Positions 5,341 through 5,899 of a DNA stretch of 5,899 nt are shown in pieces; the stretch's first letter is position 1, and the number at the start of each line of letters is the position of its first letter. The stretch is from positions 1 through 5,899 of the forward strand of contig JASMKJ010000025.1 of the NCBI GenBank assembly GCA_030749275.1. Reading direction: 5' to 3'. The notes below the pieces were generated by a model. The model saw nothing but the letters and a program-made list of their open reading frames with translations. It had not been told where the DNA came from and made no database searches. The translations under genes were made by a program, and so were the position numbers. The stretch comes from Acidimicrobiales bacterium. GTDB lineage: Bacteria > Actinomycetota > Acidimicrobiia > Acidimicrobiales > Poriferisodalaceae.

Positions 5341-5899
5341 ATGAGCGACAGTGATGAACAGCAGGTGCATCTCCGTACCGAACAAATCGATTGGGATGAC
5401 CTATTGGCTCGACTTCAAGCACTTCTGCGAATTCGGACTACTCCGATCGGGATGAAGTTGTTTGAGACCGTCGAAGAAATGGAGGAGGTGCCTCGTATCC
5501 GCAGGCCTGATTCAATTCACACGACTGATCAAATCGTAGGAATGGCAAGCCGCTTGAATTGGACGGTAGGTATCACCCGGTCCGATTTAGTTGGCGATCA
5601 ATGCGGTGCCGTCATCGGGCTCCATCCTCAAGATGACGAATGGCTATCAGGTGAACGGATGCAGGGTGTTTGGTTCGAATCCCTTGACGACAGCACAGCT
5701 CATCAGGAGGCTATGGATTGTGTCCCATTCGGGACGTACGCAGCGATGGCTGTCTCGCCGCTCTCAGCGAAGCGACTTGATCCTCCTGATATTTGTCTCG
5801 TCTACGCGACGCCCGCTCAGATGATTCTGTTGATCAACGGATTGCAGTGGCGTGGCTATAAGAAACTCGAATGGGGTTGCGTTGGAGAATCAGCCTGCG
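5341..5899 (+). CDS. DUF169 domain protein, 3' end outside the window
   Basis: An open frame runs from ATG at 5341 to the window edge, giving 186 residues of an incomplete protein. After an acidic N-terminal stretch, LLRIRTTPIGMKLFE (about 28-42) matches the LRL-R-x-x-P-V-x-V-K-L opening of DUF169 (COG2043). Later blocks also fit: a CGAVIGL segment (88-94), the VSPL block (138-141), and PPDICLVYATPAQMILLINGLQW (148-170), which corresponds to the family's P-D-V-V-L...P-x-Q-x-M region. A GCVGESAC segment (179-186) lies at the cut edge, where the family commonly has cysteines. The function of DUF169 is not established, though relatives occur near CoA-dependent degradation genes. No signal peptide or membrane helix is visible. 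It is divergent from the crotonase gene across 171 nt and may share regulation. A 77-residue overlapping frame at 5591-5824 is a shadow of this gene. Confidence 0.85.
   Translation, partial: MSDSDEQQVHLRTEQIDWDDLLARLQALLRIRTTPIGMKLFETVEEMEEVPRIRRPDSIHTTDQIVGMASRLNWTVGITRSDLVGDQCGAVIGLHPQDDEWLSGERMQGVWFESLDDSTAHQEAMDCVPFGTYAAMAVSPLSAKRLDPPDICLVYATPAQMILLINGLQWRGYKKLEWGCVGESAC

Noticed and set aside
5591..5824. 77-residue plus-strand open frame
   Set aside because: It lies fully inside the DUF169 gene in another frame, with no ribosome binding site and no motif.
1..5899. CRISPR array, insertion sequence or attachment site
   Set aside because: No regularly spaced repeats, transposase-like frame, terminal inverted repeats or tRNA fragment were found. 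The only repeat of note is the single 13-bp pair.

Overview
This is a compact bacterial segment of roughly balanced base composition. It holds six protein-coding genes, two of them cut by the window edges. I see no RNA genes, insertion sequences or CRISPR arrays. A block of minus-strand genes reads from about 5169 down to 272: a crotonase-fold acyl-CoA enzyme, a TIGR01777/YfcH-type NAD(P)-binding SDR protein, an HSL-type alpha/beta hydrolase, and a penicillin-acylase-family N-terminal nucleophile (Ntn) amidohydrolase. The spacings are 54 nt, 36 nt and a 4-nt GTGA overlap, so this is probably one transcription unit.

Left edge (1-271): the 5' part of another minus-strand gene, resembling AhpD/carboxymuconolactone-decarboxylase-like proteins with a CxxC motif. 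It seems to have its own promoter, placed so that its mRNA would be nearly leaderless. Right edge: a 171-nt divergent intergenic region (5170-5340) with a 10-bp perfect palindrome beside a TTGACA hexamer and a short hairpin, followed by the start of a plus-strand DUF169 protein that runs off the window.

Together the minus-strand genes suggest hydrolysis of amide and ester bonds in an acylated compound, with a CoA-linked enzyme and a putative nucleotide-dependent oxidoreductase acting on the products. This is inferred from gene order and families only; the sequence does not fix the substrate. The acylase lacks a visible signal peptide, unlike the classical periplasmic enzymes, so the chemistry may be intracellular. 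The crotonase lacks both glutamates of canonical enoyl-CoA hydratase, so its default name should not be trusted.

The organism cannot be named with confidence. A TANNNT-type -10 element immediately before a start codon, the GTGA-coupled start and the gene families would fit an environmental actinobacterium (an Acidimicrobiia-like lineage is my guess), but other free-living bacteria are possible. The window reads mainly as ordinary catabolic gene content, and I found no convincing evidence of a new multi-gene system.
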